DNA from: Verrucomicrobia subdivision 3 bacterium UBA693
GTDB taxonomy: Bacteria; Verrucomicrobiota; Verrucomicrobiia; Limisphaerales; UBA8199
NCBI GenBank assembly: GCA_002298785.1
Contig: DBMR01000060.1
Span: 1 to 24,337, forward strand
DNA length: 24,337 nucleotides
Direction: 5' to 3'
Shown here: one piece after another, positions 1 through 7,152 of the stretch
Layout of the letters: each line of letters begins with the position of its first letter
How positions within the stretch are numbered: position 1 is the first letter of the stretch
Made by a program: the position numbers and the translations under genes
Notes under the pieces: model-generated
What the model was told of the DNA's origin: nothing
Seen by the model: the letters and a program-made list of their open reading frames with translations, nothing else
Database searches by the model: none

Positions 1-593
1 TCGTGAGCAATGTGACGGCGACGGTTATCACGGATGTTGCCAGCCTCCCTGCCCCGTGGCAAACGGCCGACATCGGCAATGTGGGGTTGGCAGGCAGCGC
101 AAGCGTATCCAACGACCTTTATACCGTGAGTGGTTCAGGCACCATTAGCGGCACGACGGATAACTTCCGCATAGTCTATCAACCATTGAGCGGTGACGGA
201 GAAATCACGGTTCGTATCAATTCGGTGCAGAACACCAGTGCAAGCGGGTGCATCGGCGTGATAATTCGTGAGAGCCTCCTCAGCGGCTCGGAATACGCTT
301 TCATGGGCATTTCCCCTGATGGCACGTTCCGCTGGCAGCTACGCAGCCAAACCGGAGGGCTGACATCATCGACTACCGCAAGCATCGTCACCCCACCAAA
401 CTCCTGGGTGCGCCTGGTGCGCATGGGCGACACGTTCTCCGGCTTTGGATCCAGCGATGGAACAACCTGGACTCAGCTTTCTTCCAATAACATCACGATG
501 GCGAGCTCCATTTACATAGGGCTCGCGGTGGCTTCTGGAAGTTCCAACACGCTGAATACCGCAACGTTCACTATTACGACGGTGGTGCCGTAA
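1..593 (+). CDS. C-terminal part of a secreted beta-sandwich (DUF1349/ConA-like) protein, 5' truncated
   Basis: The reading frame is open from the window edge, so the gene almost certainly begins upstream. The GTG at position 3 is only the first possible start codon inside the window. The roughly 196 visible residues are rich in Ser, Thr, Gly and Val and poor in Cys. They read as one beta-sandwich domain: an opening LPAPW(Q)TADIG strand, a central GxIxVRINSVQN strand, a GVIIRESLLSGSEYAFMGISPDG segment in two parts, then WVRLVRMGDTFSGFGSSDGTTW and a final IYIGLAVASG strand. This order resembles the DUF1349/regulation-of-enolase ConA-like domain found at the C terminus of many large Verrucomicrobial surface proteins. 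No sorting tag follows; the protein ends in TTVVP. It lies 27 bp before the next gene and probably shares its transcript. The fold call is by pattern only; ligand and enzymatic role are unknown. Confidence 0.75.
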   Translation, partial: VSNVTATVITDVASLPAPWQTADIGNVGLAGSASVSNDLYTVSGSGTISGTTDNFRIVYQPLSGDGEITVRINSVQNTSASGCIGVIIRESLLSGSEYAFMGISPDGTFRWQLRSQTGGLTSSTTASIVTPPNSWVRLVRMGDTFSGFGSSDGTTWTQLSSNNITMASSIYIGLAVASGSSNTLNTATFTITTVVP

Positions 594-620
594 GTGGCAG
601 GTTCTTAGGACTCTGTATCG

Positions 621-1706
621 ATGAAAGCAATCACCGCCATTGGAGTATTGGTCTCCTCTCTACTGTTGGCGGTAATGCTGCATCACACTGTTATCAGCTC
701 AAAGCCCGCGATCGAAGATGGCTCGACCTTCATCAAATCGCGACAACCTGACACAGTCGTATCGACCTACAGTGCAGCCCGCGTTCACATGGTGACATCT
801 CAAGTCCAACCCGTTTTTCTGGAGGTGATCGAAGCTGAAACCGATCCTGATCGCAGAACCGCAGCACTGGCGCGCTCCCTCGAATCGGTGTCCACTGCTG
901 AGCTGCCCGGCGCCCTTGATGCGCTTGCCCTTTACGCCACCCCCGGAGCTGCTGAGTTGCGACAACTGCTGCTCCGCCGCTGGGCCGAGGGCGAGCCTGC
1001 CACGGCGGCTGCCTGGGTTTCGCGGCTTGCCGATGGACCAGTCCGCCGCTCCGCGCTCGAACAAGTCGCCATTGCTTGGGCCCAAATCGATTTGGCGGCC
1101 GCATCAGATTGGGTGCGCAGGTTGCCTGCAGACGACAGTCGACCGACCGCGACGCTCGCCCTCGCCTACGAAGCCGCCAGGACCGATCCGACCGTAGCGC
1201 TTGAACTGGCGAGCCCGCTTCCCCCCACACGCGAGCGCGATGATTTACTGGTTCACGCCGTCAGCCAATGGCCCAAGACCGATTTTCCCGCTGCTTCCGC
1301 CTGGGCCATGAAAGTGCCCGACCCGAGTCTCCGCCAGCGCCTCGTTGCCGCCGTGGCCGTAGCCTCGGCGCAGCAGAATGGGACGGGAGCCGCCACCCTA
1401 GCCGCGAGCGCCCTGGAGGCAGGGAATGAACAGGACCGAGCAGTGGTATCTATCGTGCAACGCTGGGCTCAGAATGCCCCACTTGCTGCGGCTAACTGGA
1501 TGACGCAATTTCCCGATGTGCCGCTGCGCGACACCGCCTTAAACAACCTGCTATCGATCTGGGTCGGACAAGATCCCACGTCAGCCCACAGGTGGCTCCA
1601 GGATCTGCCCTCTGGCCCGTTGAAAACCGTCGGCTACCGCGCCTACACACAGGCGCTGACGAATCAATTCCAGAGCCTACTTGGCCAGCAATCCGAGCAA
1701 TTTTGA
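621..1706 (+). CDS. membrane-anchored alpha-helical repeat protein of unknown function
   Basis: 361 residues. Residues about 4-23 form one hydrophobic segment (signal anchor or uncleaved signal peptide) after a short MKAIT start, so most of the protein should be periplasmic. From about residue 70 it is Ala/Leu/Trp-rich and built of degenerate helical repeats of about 35-40 residues. Each carries a W near a conserved A-A-x-W core (TAAAWVSRLADGP, LAAASDWVRRLPADD, PAASAWAMKVPDP, LAAANWMTQFPDVP, TSAHRWLQDLPSGP) followed by an R-x-x-A-L-x-x-(V/L) helix. This suggests a HEAT/TPR-like solenoid used for protein binding; no catalytic motif is visible. A weak AGGA lies about 12 nt before the ATG. The gene follows the ConA-like protein by 27 bp, so a joint role at the cell surface is plausible but inferred. 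Antisense frames are long here only because of high GC at the third codon position. Confidence 0.8.
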   Translation: MKAITAIGVLVSSLLLAVMLHHTVISSKPAIEDGSTFIKSRQPDTVVSTYSAARVHMVTSQVQPVFLEVIEAETDPDRRTAALARSLESVSTAELPGALDALALYATPGAAELRQLLLRRWAEGEPATAAAWVSRLADGPVRRSALEQVAIAWAQIDLAAASDWVRRLPADDSRPTATLALAYEAARTDPTVALELASPLPPTRERDDLLVHAVSQWPKTDFPAASAWAMKVPDPSLRQRLVAAVAVASAQQNGTGAATLAASALEAGNEQDRAVVSIVQRWAQNAPLAAANWMTQFPDVPLRDTALNNLLSIWVGQDPTSAHRWLQDLPSGPLKTVGYRAYTQALTNQFQSLLGQQSEQF

Positions 1707-1973
1707 GGCGGGGCTGATATCAAGATCCAAACAAGGGATTAGAATTCGGAAGTGCTCCAAGAAGGTCGGCATCTCAAGAGCTCGGTGCACGACCCAATGT
1801 CAACACCAGTCTCGATCCACGCAACACCTTGCCACGTAATGGTGGCCTGCCAGACGACAGTGGCGCTGATTGGTCGACGGTGATGGAGTCAAAAGAATCG
1901 GCGATTTCAATATGACCATTCAAAATCGACTCAACTTCCGTGGAGACAGACAACACCACACTGGTCACTGCTG

Positions 1974-1991
1974 ATTGTCAGGAAAGCCGAC
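1974..1991 (-). promoter_or_regulatory. candidate PrsR enhancer site A (GTCGG-N7-GACAAT)
   Basis: Read on the minus strand the site is GTCGGCTTTCCTGACAAT. It matches the motif found twice upstream of the other sorted-protein gene (10536-10553 and 10647-10664): GTCGG, seven bases ending in TCCT or similar, then K-ACAAT. Its centre lies about 180 bp upstream of the sigma-54 promoter at 2159-2174, a normal distance for an NtrC-type activator. Assignment to PrsR is inference. Confidence 0.45.
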
Positions 1992-2095
1992 ACTTTAGAG
2001 CTCTCGACGATAAGATTATACATTTCAGCAAGTTAGAAATCGTTTTGCGAAGATAATCCGCGTAGTAGTCGGAAAATCTAACACTTTCCTGACAA
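1975..2095. repeat. 12-bp perfect inverted repeat with about 97 bp between arms
   Basis: The left arm TTGTCAGGAAAG (1975-1986) is the exact reverse complement of the right arm CTTTCCTGACAA (2084-2095). The arms overlap the two candidate enhancer sites, so the repeat probably reflects oppositely oriented binding half-sites rather than an RNA stem. No T-tract follows. Confidence 0.6.
2068..2085 (+). promoter_or_regulatory. candidate PrsR enhancer site B (weaker copy)
   Basis: The site reads GTCGGAAAATCTAACACT. The GTCGG box and A/T-rich spacer agree with the other three copies, but the distal box is AACACT instead of KACAAT (4 of 6 bases). It is centred about 90 bp upstream of the sigma-54 promoter at 2159-2174 and lies opposite in orientation to site A. 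Confidence 0.35.
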
Positions 2096-2158
2096 CCTCG
2101 CAAATCCAGGCTTACGCAAACAACTATCAAACAACATCTAACATTCGCAACACACCGC

Positions 2159-2174
2159 TGGCATATTCCATGCT
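2159..2174 (+). promoter_or_regulatory. sigma-54 (-24/-12) promoter of the VPDSG-CTERM gene
   Basis: The sequence TGGCATATTCCATGCT matches the sigma-54 consensus TGGCACG-N4-TTGCW at 9 of 12 informative bases, including the invariant GG and GC with exactly 10 nt between them. It would start transcription near 2185, giving a leader of about 80 nt before the ATG at 2267. The same type of promoter sits before the other sorted-protein gene, and a sigma-54 activator (PrsR) is encoded in the window. Confidence 0.6.
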
Positions 2175-2266
2175 TCAAAAGCCCTGAAACCCTGTATTCT
2201 GCCGTTTGGCCTCGCGCCATGCGATTCAGGGAAACGTGTGAACAGATCAATAAGACAGGAAACAAT

Positions 2267-3112
2267 ATGAACAACACATCAGGCGGGGCACTTTTGACAG
2301 CGCTGGTTGCCGGGCTGGCTTGGGGCATGGCCGGTAACATCCAGGCAGGATCAATATTCGTCAGTGGCCACGATTCCGACTTTCATGCGTCCGCAGGTAA
2401 TACCGTTGGCGCGCAGAACATCATTAATCGTGCATTGGATTACACGAGAGGCGGCAACACCGCTCCAATTCTTTTGATCGAAACTTCCACAGCGAATCTG
2501 GGACTTGGTGACCACCTGGATTCTGAGGTAGGCCTGATCAATTCCGGCTATACCGCCGGAAACACCCCCGGAAAGCACTACGTGAAGGTCAGCGCCAGTG
2601 GTTTTCTCACCGCGAATCTTTCACTCTACAGTTCAATCTTTATCCCGTCTGATCATGGCGGGACCCTGACCGGAGATGATTTACAGGCGATCAACAGCCG
2701 AAGCGGCGATATCTTCTCTTATTTGAACGCAGGAGGTGGATTGGCCGCTTTCGCCGAAGACGGTTTTCGGGTCCCGGCCGCTGTGGGCCCGCAGCCTTCG
2801 AACTTTGGATTCCTGCCATTTCTCGTTACTTCCGCTCCCCATGGTGAGTATGAAAACGGGAATTCTCTTACTGCCTTTGGAGCCAGCCTTGGCCTGGTGA
2901 ATTCCGACATCAACGGCAACTATTCACATAATGTATTCCTGACTACCGGAGGAATGAACGTAGTGGATGTGGACGCCACGGGCGAAATTCTCTCGCTCGC
3001 CTGGAGAGGAAGCCTGGGACCTTCGGGCGTTCCGGACTCAGGTTCAACCCTGGCTCTGTTGGGAGGTGCTTCGGCGCTCCTGTTGGCCATGCGGCGCCCA
3101 AAAGCAAACTAG
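2267..3112 (+). CDS. VPDSG-CTERM sorted exoprotein, exosortase substrate
   Basis: I take the ATG at 2267, not the first in-frame ATG at 2219: it has an AGGA SD six bases upstream and starts directly in a signal peptide (MNNTSGGALLTALVAG...NIQA, cleavage near AGS). The mature part (total 281 residues) opens with a GSIFVSGHDSDFHA strand. It continues with alternating beta strands and helices (APILLIET, YVKVSAS, SSIFIPSDHGG, GGGLAAFAEDG), which faintly recalls a class I glutamine-amidotransferase/ThuA-like Rossmann fold; a catalytic Cys is not evident. The C terminus is a textbook tag: GVPDSGST, a hydrophobic helix (LALLGGASALLLAM), then RRPKAN. In this tag class the exosortase cleaves near VPDSG and the protein is released or attached at the surface. 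The gene is monocistronic: sigma-54 promoter upstream, strong terminator downstream. Function of the mature domain is unknown. Confidence 0.88.
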   Translation: MNNTSGGALLTALVAGLAWGMAGNIQAGSIFVSGHDSDFHASAGNTVGAQNIINRALDYTRGGNTAPILLIETSTANLGLGDHLDSEVGLINSGYTAGNTPGKHYVKVSASGFLTANLSLYSSIFIPSDHGGTLTGDDLQAINSRSGDIFSYLNAGGGLAAFAEDGFRVPAAVGPQPSNFGFLPFLVTSAPHGEYENGNSLTAFGASLGLVNSDINGNYSHNVFLTTGGMNVVDVDATGEILSLAWRGSLGPSGVPDSGSTLALLGGASALLLAMRRPKAN

Positions 3113-3146
3113 TCGGATTCCGAGAAACCGAGCATTTTGATTCGCC

Positions 3147-3181
3147 AACCGCTGAGGCTCCCACGCCTCAGCGGTTTTTTT
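3147..3181 (+). terminator. Rho-independent terminator of the VPDSG-CTERM gene
   Basis: A perfect 12-bp stem, AACCGCTGAGGC (3147-3158) with GCCTCAGCGGTT (3165-3176), and a 6-nt loop (TCCCAC). It runs into a T-tract (3175-3181), 35 bp after the stop codon. Confidence 0.93.
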
Positions 3182-3325
3182 GCATCCGAGGAATTTCAGA
3201 CTTTCCCGTTGCAAGCCTGGAGCCTTATCGACGCCGGGGGAACACTTAAAATTCTCTGCGCAGAATTGGCGCCGCGGGCTGCAATACCAATTGACTCCAG
3301 GACCAGACCTGTTCAATCGTAAAGA

Positions 3326-4570
3326 ATGCGTTCAGCCCTTCTATCAAAGTCTCAACTTGGTTCATCGTCGCTTTGCGATCTATGGCCCTTTGGGAGCAGG
3401 CGCCGGAAGAATAAGAGACTGCTGTGCTTTTCCCTAGTGGTTTACTGGATTTTGGCTCCGGGATTAATAGCCAGCGCTGCACAGGTATCTGATCATCCCA
3501 AGAAGCTCATTGAGTACGGCTGGGATGTGCCGACGCCAGCACAGATCCAACAGGAGGTTAAGCAAATGGAGAAGCGCCCATTCGACGGCGTTATTTTCCG
3601 ATTGAACGGAGGCCACAACGCATTTGTGACGAATCGGTTGGAGACTGGCAAATTCACCGAGGACGCACACATTCTTCGCCAACTGCGGTTCGAGCGGTTT
3701 ACCGATAACTTTGTGCTGATCTGGGGATCACCGCCTGCCGGCTTTGACTGGTTCTCCGACCAACAATGGAGCGCAATCGAGGCCAACGCGAAATTGCTGG
3801 TAGAGGTTGCACGCAATGGCAACATTCGCGGCATTTGTTTCGACCCCGAGCCGTATGAATACAGTCTGTGGGACTACGCCAAGCAGCCCAGAACAAATGT
3901 CCACAATTTCGCGGAATATCGTAAGAAAGTGCGTCAACGCGGTACCCAACTCATGCGGGCCTTCGAAAAGAAGTTGCCGGGAGCAACCATCCTCACCTTT
4001 TTCCACGTAAGCCTCTACGACCGGCTGGCCGACGTCCCTGAAGCCGAGCGGACCCAGCGTTTGGCACACGAACGCTGGGGCCTGATGCCTGATTTTTTTA
4101 TTGGCATGCTGGAAGGAGCCAGCCCGAAGGCCAGGTTCATCGACGGCAACGAAAACGCCTACTATTACACCACGCGCGAGCAGTATTTCCGCGCATATCA
4201 CGCCATACGCCAACGCGCGCTCAACCTGGTGCCACTGGCCCTTCGAGACAAATACGAGCGCCAAGTTCAGGTTGGCCAAGCTCTTTACGTGGATCAGAAC
4301 TTCGCACTCCGCCAGCCAAACCCAGAAAAGTACCTGAGCTTCCGGATGACACCGGAGGAACGGGCGCAATGGTTTGAACACAATACCTATTGGGCGCTCT
4401 ATACCACGGACGAATATGTTTGGTGCTACAGCGAGCGGATGAATTGGTGGAAAGATCAGACACCAGCAGGCCTGGAGGCTGCGATTGTAAACGCGCGGCA
4501 GAAACTCACTGACAGAAAGCCATTGGGTTTCGACATTGAACCGCTGCTTGAGTCGGTGAAGAAGCGCTAG
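3326..4570 (+). CDS. exported protein of unknown function, possibly glycoside-hydrolase-like TIM barrel
   Basis: 414 residues. The N terminus has a long basic stretch (SRRRKNKR, about residues 24-31) and a hydrophobic segment ending in LIASAAQ, which reads as a signal peptide with cleavage near residue 50. No better in-frame start lies between the ATG at 3326 and the hydrophobic core. The mature part begins LIEYGWDVPTPAQI, then KRPFDGVIFRL, FVLIWGSPPAG, IRGICFDPEPY, ILTFFHVSLYDRL, DFFIGMLEGA, FIDGNENAYYY and TTDEYVWCYSERMNWW. The spacing of beta-strand-like motifs ending in acidic residues (FDPEPY, IDGNE, TDEY) looks like a (beta/alpha)8 glycosidase-type barrel, with Glu in FDPEPY a candidate catalytic residue. 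I do not recognise a named family. It sits alone between a terminator and the cytochrome peroxidase gene; no dedicated promoter was confirmed. Confidence 0.8.
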   Translation: MRSALLSKSQLGSSSLCDLWPFGSRRRKNKRLLCFSLVVYWILAPGLIASAAQVSDHPKKLIEYGWDVPTPAQIQQEVKQMEKRPFDGVIFRLNGGHNAFVTNRLETGKFTEDAHILRQLRFERFTDNFVLIWGSPPAGFDWFSDQQWSAIEANAKLLVEVARNGNIRGICFDPEPYEYSLWDYAKQPRTNVHNFAEYRKKVRQRGTQLMRAFEKKLPGATILTFFHVSLYDRLADVPEAERTQRLAHERWGLMPDFFIGMLEGASPKARFIDGNENAYYYTTREQYFRAYHAIRQRALNLVPLALRDKYERQVQVGQALYVDQNFALRQPNPEKYLSFRMTPEERAQWFEHNTYWALYTTDEYVWCYSERMNWWKDQTPAGLEAAIVNARQKLTDRKPLGFDIEPLLESVKKR

Positions 4571-4613
4571 ACAAAGATCTGCCAGGAGCAAGCCCTAACA
4601 CCATTACGCAGGC

Positions 4614-4642
4614 TTGACGCAGCAGGGTTGATCTCTTTTTAT
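4614..4642 (+). promoter_or_regulatory. candidate sigma-70 promoter of the cytochrome c peroxidase gene
   Basis: A TTGACG -35 box (4614-4619) and TTTTAT -10 box (4637-4642) are separated by exactly 17 bp. They match consensus at 5 of 6 and 4 of 6 bases. The ATG at 4685 lies about 35 nt past the expected start site. Confidence 0.45.
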
Positions 4643-4684
4643 TAGGCTTGTGAATGGGGTAACCCATCGAAAAGGAAAAACCAT

Positions 4685-5680
4685 ATGAAAAGTCCTTTAC
4701 CAATCGTGCTAGCACTAGGCGCCACAGTAATATGCATCGCTATGGCTGCGACAACGCCGGACACTGCCGAGCTCCGGAAGAAATCCCTGGAAACCTTTGG
4801 CAAACTCCCAGAGAAGATGCCGGGAGCAGACAAGGATACCCCGACCATGGTTGCGCTCGGGCAGAAGCTGTATTTCGAGACGCGGATTTCGCAGAATGGA
4901 AAGATGGCCTGCAACACCTGCCACATGGTGGATGCGGAGCGTTCGGGAGTGGATAATGAAGCGACCTCGCTTGGGGTGCACGGTAAGCGGGGGGACCGTA
5001 ATTCTCCGACGACGCTGAACGCAGGCTTTCATCTCGCCCAGTTTTGGGATGGCCGCGCGAAAACTCTCGAAGACCAGGCAAAGGGCCCGGTGTTGAATCC
5101 GGTTGAGATGGCCATGCCGGACGAAGCCGCCGTGCTGAGTCGTCTAAAGGAAGTTGCCGAGTATCCGAAGATGTTTAAAGCTGCCTTTCCAACGGATAGC
5201 CAACCCGTGACCTATGACAACTTTGCGCGTGCGGTGGCAGCCTTCGAGCGGACGCTTATAACGCACGATCGCTTTGATGATTTCATGAGCGGCGACGACA
5301 AAGCGCTCAATGCAAACGAACTGGCGGGGTTGAATCTGTTCCTGACCACGGGCTGCACGACCTGCCACACCGGACCAACCATTGGGGGCAATACTTACCA
5401 AAAAATGGGAGTAATTCACCCCTACAGCAACACGAACGATGTGGGGCGAATCAAGGTGACTGGAGAAGAATGGGATCAATACCGATTCAAAGTGCCCTCC
5501 CTGCGCAACGTAGCTCTAACCTACCCCTACTTCCATGACGGCAAAGCCGCCATCCTCGAAGATGCCATCAAGACCATGGCCCACATCCAACTTAATAAGG
5601 ACCTGACCTCGGAAGAACTTGGGCAACTCAAGGGCTTTCTGGTAGCGCTATCTGACAAGCAGCGCAAAGCATCAAAGTAA
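4685..5680 (+). CDS. di-heme cytochrome c peroxidase (CCP/MauG family)
   Basis: 331 residues, the usual size for bacterial di-heme CCP. A signal peptide (MKSPLPIVLALGATVICIAMAA) sends it to the periplasm, and AAGGA lies 9 nt before the ATG. Two heme c sites are visible: C76-NT-C79-H80 and C224-TT-C227-H228. Between them is the family signature FWDGRAKTLEDQAKGPVLNP with VEMAMP, and after the second heme come YQKMG and the LRNVALTYPYFHDG block. Enzymes of this family reduce hydrogen peroxide to water with electrons from small cytochromes; some relatives oxidise proteins or other substrates, so the peroxide role is probable rather than proven. The gene has its own promoter-like sequence and converges on prsR, so it seems unrelated to the sorting system apart from sharing the periplasm. 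Confidence 0.93.
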   Translation: MKSPLPIVLALGATVICIAMAATTPDTAELRKKSLETFGKLPEKMPGADKDTPTMVALGQKLYFETRISQNGKMACNTCHMVDAERSGVDNEATSLGVHGKRGDRNSPTTLNAGFHLAQFWDGRAKTLEDQAKGPVLNPVEMAMPDEAAVLSRLKEVAEYPKMFKAAFPTDSQPVTYDNFARAVAAFERTLITHDRFDDFMSGDDKALNANELAGLNLFLTTGCTTCHTGPTIGGNTYQKMGVIHPYSNTNDVGRIKVTGEEWDQYRFKVPSLRNVALTYPYFHDGKAAILEDAIKTMAHIQLNKDLTSEELGQLKGFLVALSDKQRKASK

Positions 5681-5728
5681 CGGAACCGGCCGCCGCCTAG
5701 TGACGGTCGAGGATGCCTGGTAGTATCG

Positions 5729-5746
5729 CCCTGGCTACGGCCAGGG
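5729..5746. terminator. UACG-tetraloop hairpin between convergent genes
   Basis: A 7-bp perfect stem CCCTGGC (5729-5735) with GCCAGGG (5740-5746) closes a TACG loop, a member of the very stable C(UNCG)G tetraloop class on the plus strand. It lies between the stop of the peroxidase gene (5680) and the stop of prsR (5794). No real T-tract follows on either strand, so it may be a weak or Rho-assisted terminator. Confidence 0.4.
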
Positions 5747-5793
5747 TGATTATTGGCGAAGTCGACGGGGCCGAGCCCGGGTGTTTGCTTCCG

Positions 5794-7152
5794 CTATTCT
5801 CGATCGCGCTTGATACCGAGTTTATCCATCAACTCATACAGGGTGGGACGGCTGACCCCCAATTCTGAAGCGGCAGGGGCGATCTTGCCATTATGCTTGC
5901 GCAACGCTTTGTTGACCATATCGCGTTCGATGGATTCCCGAGCTTCCTTTAGGCTGGTTCCATGGGGGATACTCAGTGCTCCGCCCAACTCGAGGTCCAC
6001 GACGCTGATTCGACGACCTTCCGCCATAATGACCGCGCGTTTGACGCGGTTTTGCAGCTCACGCACATTTCCCGGCCAGTAATGCAGTGCCAGCGCGCGG
6101 CGTGATTCAGCTTCAAAAGAGAGGTGGTGTTTGCCGGTTTCGTCAGCAAACCGACGCAGAAAATCCTGCGCCAACAGGAGCACGTCGTTTTCACGATCAC
6201 GCAAGGCAGGCAGCCGAATTACCACGACGGCCAGGCGATAATAGAGGTCCTCCCGGAAAGTGTTGTTCTTAATCGACTCGTCCAAATCGGCATTCGTCGC
6301 CGCAACAATGCGAGTATCGAGCTGGATTTCCTGGCGCCCGCCGACCCGCTCCAAGCGTTGGCCCTGAAGGAAGCGGAGTAACTTCACCTGGATGGGAGCT
6401 GGCAATTCACCAATTTCATCGAGGAACAAGGTGCCGCCCGCCGCTGATTCGATTCGTCCCTTGCGTTGCATATGCGCTCCCGTGAACGAGCCTTTTTCGT
6501 GTCCGAAAAGCTCGCTTTCAAGGAGGGTTTCGGGGATGGCGCTGCAGTTAATGGCCACGAACGGACCATCACGGCGCGCACTGCGACGGTGAATGGCCAT
6601 GGCAGCCATTTCTTTGCCGGTGCCACTTTCACCCAGGATCAGCACCGGCGCGTCCGATCCGGCCACTTTGCCGATGGTGGTGAATACATCCTGCATGTGA
6701 CGACTGGTCCCCAGCATTCCCTCGAAGGAGTCGGATTTGAGGTGTTGCTGCATCTGATTGTACTCCCGCTCCAAGGAAGCCACATGAAAAGTCCGCTTTA
6801 GAATGACTTTCAATTCCTCCACATCAATGGGCTTGGTGAGGAAGTCATAAGCGCCATTCCCCACCCCCATCAAGGCGTTGCCCTTTTCGCCCTGGCCGCT
6901 GATGATGATGATCTTCGCACCTGAATTCAGGGTTAACATTTCTTTGAGCGCGGCAAAACCTTCGTCCGTACTCCCGGGACTGGGGGGCAAACCAAGATCC
7001 AGCAGGACCACGGCAGGTTTAGCCTCACGAAAATGCTCCACAGCAGAGGCCCGGTCTTCGGCCAGGAGCAGGTCATAGTCCTGCAATAGGGCCCATTTCA
7101 TTTGGGACCTGATTTCCTCGTCGTCGTCGACCAGCAGCAGTTTAGGTTTCAT
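5794..7152 (-). CDS. prsR: PEP-CTERM-system sigma-54 response regulator PrsR
   Basis: 452 residues with NtrC architecture. The receiver domain (about 1-120) has the acidic pocket D9-D11, phospho-acceptor D52 (VVLLDLGLPP) and K107. The AAA+ sigma-54 domain (about 145-375) has Walker A GESGTGKE at 174-181, the sigma-54-contact loop as GSFTGA at 221-226 (the usual form is GAFTGA), Walker B LFLDE at 242-246 and the YYRL-x-V arginine-finger region. A C-terminal Fis-type HTH (APAASELGVSRPTLYELMDKLGI) binds DNA. The match in length and flavour is to the PEP-CTERM-box response regulator PrsR, which with PrsK controls sorted-protein genes in other bacteria. Its ATG overlaps the prsK stop codon by four bases (ATGA), so the two are translationally coupled. 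Likely targets here are the two VPDSG/VPDGG genes with sigma-54 promoters. Confidence 0.93.
   Translation of the reverse strand: MKPKLLLVDDDEEIRSQMKWALLQDYDLLLAEDRASAVEHFREAKPAVVLLDLGLPPSPGSTDEGFAALKEMLTLNSGAKIIIISGQGEKGNALMGVGNGAYDFLTKPIDVEELKVILKRTFHVASLEREYNQMQQHLKSDSFEGMLGTSRHMQDVFTTIGKVAGSDAPVLILGESGTGKEMAAMAIHRRSARRDGPFVAINCSAIPETLLESELFGHEKGSFTGAHMQRKGRIESAAGGTLFLDEIGELPAPIQVKLLRFLQGQRLERVGGRQEIQLDTRIVAATNADLDESIKNNTFREDLYYRLAVVVIRLPALRDRENDVLLLAQDFLRRFADETGKHHLSFEAESRRALALHYWPGNVRELQNRVKRAVIMAEGRRISVVDLELGGALSIPHGTSLKEARESIERDMVNKALRKHNGKIAPAASELGVSRPTLYELMDKLGIKRDRE

Larger units (their letters stand above)
1707..2158. other. intergenic region with no convincing gene
   Basis: There is no SD-preceded ORF with recognisable homology. 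The only open frames (minus strand, near 1774-1968 and 1978-2340) lack family signatures; the second runs through the regulatory region of the next gene. From about 1970 the sequence becomes AT-rich and holds two motif copies and a 12-bp inverted repeat, listed separately. No intrinsic terminator was seen after the gene ending at 1706. Confidence 0.6.

Noticed and set aside
1774..2340. Two minus-strand ORFs (64 and 120 codons) before the VPDSG gene
   Set aside because: No recognisable domains or SD; the second spans the sigma-54 promoter and start of the real gene.
3267..3282. Sigma-54-like sequence TGGCGCC...TGC upstream of the gene at 3326
   Set aside because: GG and GC are separated by 11 nt instead of 10, and the -24 box lacks the usual CAC; no shared enhancer motif upstream.
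3728..4591. 287-codon minus-strand ORF opposite the unknown exported protein
   Set aside because: No SD, no signal or domain pattern; the plus-strand frame has a signal peptide and coherent strand motifs.
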